A stretch of DNA of 64,000 nucleotides, from assembly GCF_003149515.1 (NCBI RefSeq), contig NZ_CP029145.1, forward strand, positions 4,774,001-4,838,000. The letters run 5' to 3'. Positions 61,233 through 64,000 of this stretch are shown here, in pieces (positions within the stretch are counted from its first letter, which is position 1; each line of letters begins with the position of its first letter). The notes beneath the pieces are model-generated. The model saw only the letters and a list, made by a program, of their open reading frames with translations. It did no database searches and had not been told where the DNA came from. The DNA is from Hymenobacter nivis (lineage in GTDB: Bacteria; Bacteroidota; Bacteroidia; Cytophagales; Hymenobacteraceae). Made by a program: the position numbers and the translations under genes.

Positions 61233-61745
61233 CTACTTGGCGGGGGCGACGGGGGCGACGGCTTGCTGGCGTCGGGCGTCTTCGGCCTGGTAATAAGCCA
61301 TTTCCTGCTGATAAGGCTGCAAATTCCAGCTGGACTGGGCCCGGGCCACGCCTACGGCGGCACGCTGGATGGCGGCGCGCTGCTCGGGCGTGCAGATGAT
61401 GCCGCTGGGGTTGGCGAGCATGGCGGCGTGGCACTGCTCGAGCTGGGCTTCCAGGGCGGTAATTTGCTCGGCGGCTTTTTTGGGCAGTTGGTCGGTGGGC
61501 GTGCGGTGCAGCACCAGCTCCTTGGGCTGCGCCGCGATGATGGCAGCGGTATTGGCGGCTGCGTTTTTGTTGGCCGTGGCCTGGTCGATGGGCTTTACGG
61601 GCACGGGCTGCTTGTTTTTCATGAGGGCCCGGACGCCCAGCGTAGTGCCCGCGGTGACGAGGTGGACCAAAGAGCCTTGGGCTTGAACCGCCTGCACGGT
61701 ACCCAAACCTGATAATAAGGCAATAGGGAATAAGAATCTTTTCAT
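61233..61745 (-). CDS. small exported hypothetical protein in the sbcD-sbcC gap
   Basis: 170 residues from ATG 61745. Signal peptide MKRFLFPIALLSGLGTVQAVQAQ. The mature part is mostly helical with Gln/Ala-rich stretches (AAEQITALEAQLEQCHAAMLANPSG; TPEQRAAIQRAAVGVARAQ). No known family recognised. Transcribed in the same direction as sbcC but with its own terminator. The IS630 copy begins 87 bases upstream. Confidence 0.7.
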   Translation of the reverse strand: MKRFLFPIALLSGLGTVQAVQAQGSLVHLVTAGTTLGVRALMKNKQPVPVKPIDQATANKNAAANTAAIIAAQPKELVLHRTPTDQLPKKAAEQITALEAQLEQCHAAMLANPSGIICTPEQRAAIQRAAVGVARAQSSWNLQPYQQEMAYYQAEDARRQQAVAPVAPAK

Positions 61746-61831
61746 TCTGAAGTAGATAGAGGTTTTGGTGCAGAAAATTACGCAGGGGCCCTGCAAAACC
61801 AAGCGCCGCCACAGCCGCTAAGAAGGTGTTA

Positions 61832-62869
61832 GAGCGGTTTCCAATTCAATGTACAGAATTTCACGTACCTTCTGTTATGAAAGCGTATTCGATTGATTTG
61901 CGGGAACGGGTAGCGGCGGCATGTGCCGCGCCGCAGGCCCGGATTTACCAAGTGGCGGCGCAATTCAGCGTTTCCATCTCCTTCGTGGACAAGCTTTTGC
62001 GTCGTCAACGTACGAGCGGTTCGCTGGCGGCCCTGCCCGCGAGCGGCGGCCCGATGCCGCGCCTGGACCCGGCGGGCCAGGACCTGTTGCGGGCCAGGAC
62101 CTGTTGCGGGCCTGTCTGGTGGCGCAGCCCGACGCGACACTGGCCGAAATAAGCCTCGCCTTGGCCGCCGCCGCCGGCCCGGCCCTGAGCCGCACGAGTA
62201 CGTGGCGGGCGGTCGAGCGCCTGGGGTGGGGGCGCAAAAAAAAAGCATCCACGCCGCCGAGCGTGACACCGAACGCGTCGTAGCCTTGCGCCGCTTGTTT
62301 TTGGAAGCCATTCAGCCAGAAGATGTTACCCGTTTCGTATTCGTGGACGAGACGAGCACTAACCTCCCCTACTGCCGCCGCTATGGCCGGGCCCCGGCCG
62401 GCCAGCGCCTGGACCAGGCCGTGCCGTTGCTCAGCGGCCCGAACGTGACGCTCCTCGCCGCCCTGACCCCGGACGGGCTCGGGGCGTTGCTCAGCGTCAA
62501 CGGGGCTGTCAACGGGGCTGTCAACGGCGACGTGTTTGCCGCCTACCTCGACCAGGTGCCCGGCCCCACCCTGCGGCCGGGCGACGTGGTGGTACTCGAC
62601 AACCTCTCCGTGCATAAGGTGGACGGGCTGGACGATATCGTGCGCAAATACGGGGCACGGCTGCGCTACCTGCCGCCTTATTCGCCTGATTTCAACCCCA
62701 TTGAACTGGCTTTTAGCAAGCTCAAGACGTGGCTGCGCACCGCCAAGGCCCGTACCCGCGACCTGCTGGAGGAAGCCATCCGGGCCGCCGCCGAGTGGGT
62801 AACCGAACAGGATGCCAAAAATTGGTTTGACCATTGTGGATATCATGTACAGTGATTTGGAAACCGCTC
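61832..62869 (+). mobile_element. IS630-family insertion sequence, 1038 bp
   Basis: Terminal inverted repeats GAGCGGTTTCCAA..CA..TGTACA (left from 61832; right, read inward from 62869) with few differences, flanked by TA at 61830-61831 and 62870-62871, the target duplication of the IS630-Tc1 group. It carries a broken transposase gene. Confidence 0.93.
61877..62855 (+). pseudogene. IS630 transposase, frameshifted twice
   Basis: N-terminal helix-turn-helix part MKAYSIDLRERVAAACAA reads in one frame; after a 17-bp tandem duplication (62074-62107) the protein continues in a second (LACLVAQPDATLAEISLAL-type), and after nine A (62236-62244) in a third. The DDE catalytic residues are in the third: FVFVDETSTNL, VVLDNLSVHKVDGL and PDFNPIELAFSKLKTWL. 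A 12-bp repeat unit occurs in tandem at 62496-62527 (VNGAVNGAVNGD), in frame. The duplication disables it; the poly-A shift may be programmed. Confidence 0.9.
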
Positions 62870-62878
62870 TAGCGTAGC

Positions 62879-62970
62879 ACGATGTAGAGACGCATCCTTG
62901 CGTCTCCCGCTTGAACGACTCGTCCGAACATCGTTCAAGCGGGAGACGCAAGGATGCGTCTCTACATCGT
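62879..62970. repeat. perfect 40-base inverted repeat (GATGTAGAGACGCATCC type)
   Basis: 40-base arms (62879-62918 and 62931-62970), 12-base loop; each arm has an inner AGACGCA/TGCGTCT hairpin. Lies between the IS630 copy and sbcD, whose transcript it may terminate. Confidence 0.9.
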
Positions 62971-63001
62971 TCCAAGAGCCAAAGAATTAACTCAAGCTGC
63001 C

Positions 63002-64000
63002 CTAGCCTTCCTCGCCGCCCCAGGCTTGTGGGTCGGCTTCGGCCAGTAGCTGGCGCAGCTCGCCGAAGGTGGCGGTGAGGGCGGCGGCGCGCCCGGGCGG
63101 CAGGCCCGCTACGCGCCGGCCAAATACCTCGTCCACCGTCAAATCGTGCAGGAAGACCAGGGGCCCGGCGGCGGCGGTGGCCACGTCGGGCGCCTCGGTG
63201 GCGCGCTGGTGGCGGGCGCCGCGGGGAGCCTGCACGTGGGCGGCGCGCTCCTTCAGCACGGCCTGCACGCGGCGCTGCACTTCGGCCTGTGACTCGTCGG
63301 AACGTACCTGGATATCGGCCCAGGCCACCAGCTCGAAGGCGGCGTTGTCGTAGGCCAAAATATTGGCTTCTACTTCCTCCAGGGTACCGTGGAAGCGTTG
63401 GAGGCGGCGCACCACGGGCACTGGTAGGGCGGTAATCGTGGGGGCCCCGGCGCCTTTGAAATCTAGCAGTAGCACCTGCTGGCGGTCGTCGGCCTCGGTA
63501 AACGAGAGCGGCACCGGCGAGCCCGAGTAGCGGATGTGCGCCTGCCCGCCCACCACCTGCGGCCGGTGCAAGTGCCCGAGGGCCACGTAGTCGAATGCCG
63601 CTGGAAAATCCGGGGCCCCCACCGAGCCTAGCCCGCCGATGTGCACATCGCGCTCAGCGCCCTCGCGGGCCTCCCCGCCGGCCGCGTAGAGGTGGCCGGT
63701 GGCCAGCACGGGCACGTCCTGCTCGCGCAGGCGCCGCACGGCGTCGCCCGCGGCGAGGGCCCCGTAGTGGGCGGCAATGCTTTGGCGCACGCGGAGTTGG
63801 CGCTCGTCGGGCGTTTCGCCGGCCACGGCGAGGCGAATGTCGCGGTCGCGCAGAAACGGCACGGCGCAGACCACCAGCGCGGGCCGGCCGCTGGTTTCGG
63901 CCAGGGCCACCACCTGCTCGGCGGGATCGGCGGGCACGCCGCCCACAACGTGGATGCGCAGCCGCCGCAGCAGCTGCCGCGAGGCGTTGAGTAGGGTGGG
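63002..64000 (-). CDS. sbcD: exonuclease SbcD, N-terminus outside window
   Basis: Partial: about 332 C-terminal residues. Calcineurin-like phosphoesterase parts are present: ASRQLLRRLRIHVVGGVP, ALVVCAVPFLRDRD, VPVLATGHLYAAGG, the metal motif DYVALGHLHRPQVVG and IRYSGSPVPLSFTEAD, all SbcD hallmarks. The C-terminal ~100 residues form the capping domain (RVQAVLKERAAHVQ). It is the nuclease subunit of SbcCD. The catalytic N-terminal motifs lie beyond base 64000. Confidence 0.95.
   Translation of the reverse strand, partial: PTLLNASRQLLRRLRIHVVGGVPADPAEQVVALAETSGRPALVVCAVPFLRDRDIRLAVAGETPDERQLRVRQSIAAHYGALAAGDAVRRLREQDVPVLATGHLYAAGGEAREGAERDVHIGGLGSVGAPDFPAAFDYVALGHLHRPQVVGGQAHIRYSGSPVPLSFTEADDRQQVLLLDFKGAGAPTITALPVPVVRRLQRFHGTLEEVEANILAYDNAAFELVAWADIQVRSDESQAEVQRRVQAVLKERAAHVQAPRGARHQRATEAPDVATAAAGPLVFLHDLTVDEVFGRRVAGLPPGRAAALTATFGELRQLLAEADPQAWGGEEG

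Overview
The window is a 64 kb piece of a GC-rich (roughly 60-65 %) chromosome from the phylum Bacteroidota. It most probably comes from Hymenobacter or a close relative in the Hymenobacteraceae. The grounds are: a TonB-dependent receptor with a carboxypeptidase-like N-terminal domain paired with a DUF4249-type lipoprotein; many small lipoproteins; a MarR-YceI pair; and Bacteroidota -7 promoter elements (TAnnTTTG) directly ahead of many start codons, with no clear Shine-Dalgarno sequences. Almost everything is housekeeping or envelope chromosome. There is no phage, plasmid, CRISPR array or rRNA. One tRNA gene (Leu, anticodon CAG) lies at 2382-2463.

Layout. 1-9.8 kb: M61 peptidase (cut by the window edge), a methyltransferase, tRNA-Leu, PAP2 phosphatase, a large GAF-domain protein, two lipoproteins, a DAACS symporter and a dipeptide epimerase. 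10-21 kb: MarR and YceI, lipoproteins, clpS, recR, a two-domain glycosyltransferase, an aminotransferase, the heptose kinase rfaE1, an acetyltransferase, a PhnA-domain protein and hemE. 21-29.3 kb: two genes interrupted by in-frame TAG codons (a metalloprotease and an AraC regulator), MarC, an EEP-family hydrolase, dnaK and a decayed alpha/beta hydrolase. 29.3-38.8 kb: rluE, an MBL-fold hydrolase, a NAD-binding protein, a VWA-like membrane protein, a HAD phosphatase, a small AT-rich degraded island (about 35.1-36.7 kb), fabG and a geranylgeranyl-reductase-like enzyme. 38.9-51 kb: a TPR lipoprotein, lpdA, a TonB-domain protein, a DMT transporter, rarA, sppA, an M1 aminopeptidase and a purine nucleoside phosphorylase. 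51-64 kb: a DUF4249 plus TonB-dependent receptor pair, trxA, an HNH protein, a DUF6687-like protein, and sbcC, separated from sbcD (cut by the window end) by an IS630-type element and a small exported protein.

Genes that work together: sbcD and sbcC (DNA-end processing nuclease), with rarA and recR as other fork or gap repair functions; the TonB-dependent receptor with its lipoprotein partner (nutrient uptake across the outer membrane), possibly energised by TonB-like proteins such as the one at 42.5 kb; MarR with YceI (regulator and probable target); fabG with lpdA (acyl chain and 2-oxoacid metabolism); dnaK and clpS (protein quality control).

The most unusual content is non-coding or decayed. 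Large palindromic intergenic repeats fall into several families. There is a candidate 112-bp MITE with TA duplications, and an IS630 copy with one disabling 17-bp duplication plus a possible programmed frameshift. Three decayed loci carry four in-frame stops that are all TAG. A recurring 4-nt gap between the -7 element and the ATG implies leaderless mRNAs. No complete new defence or mobile system could be demonstrated.
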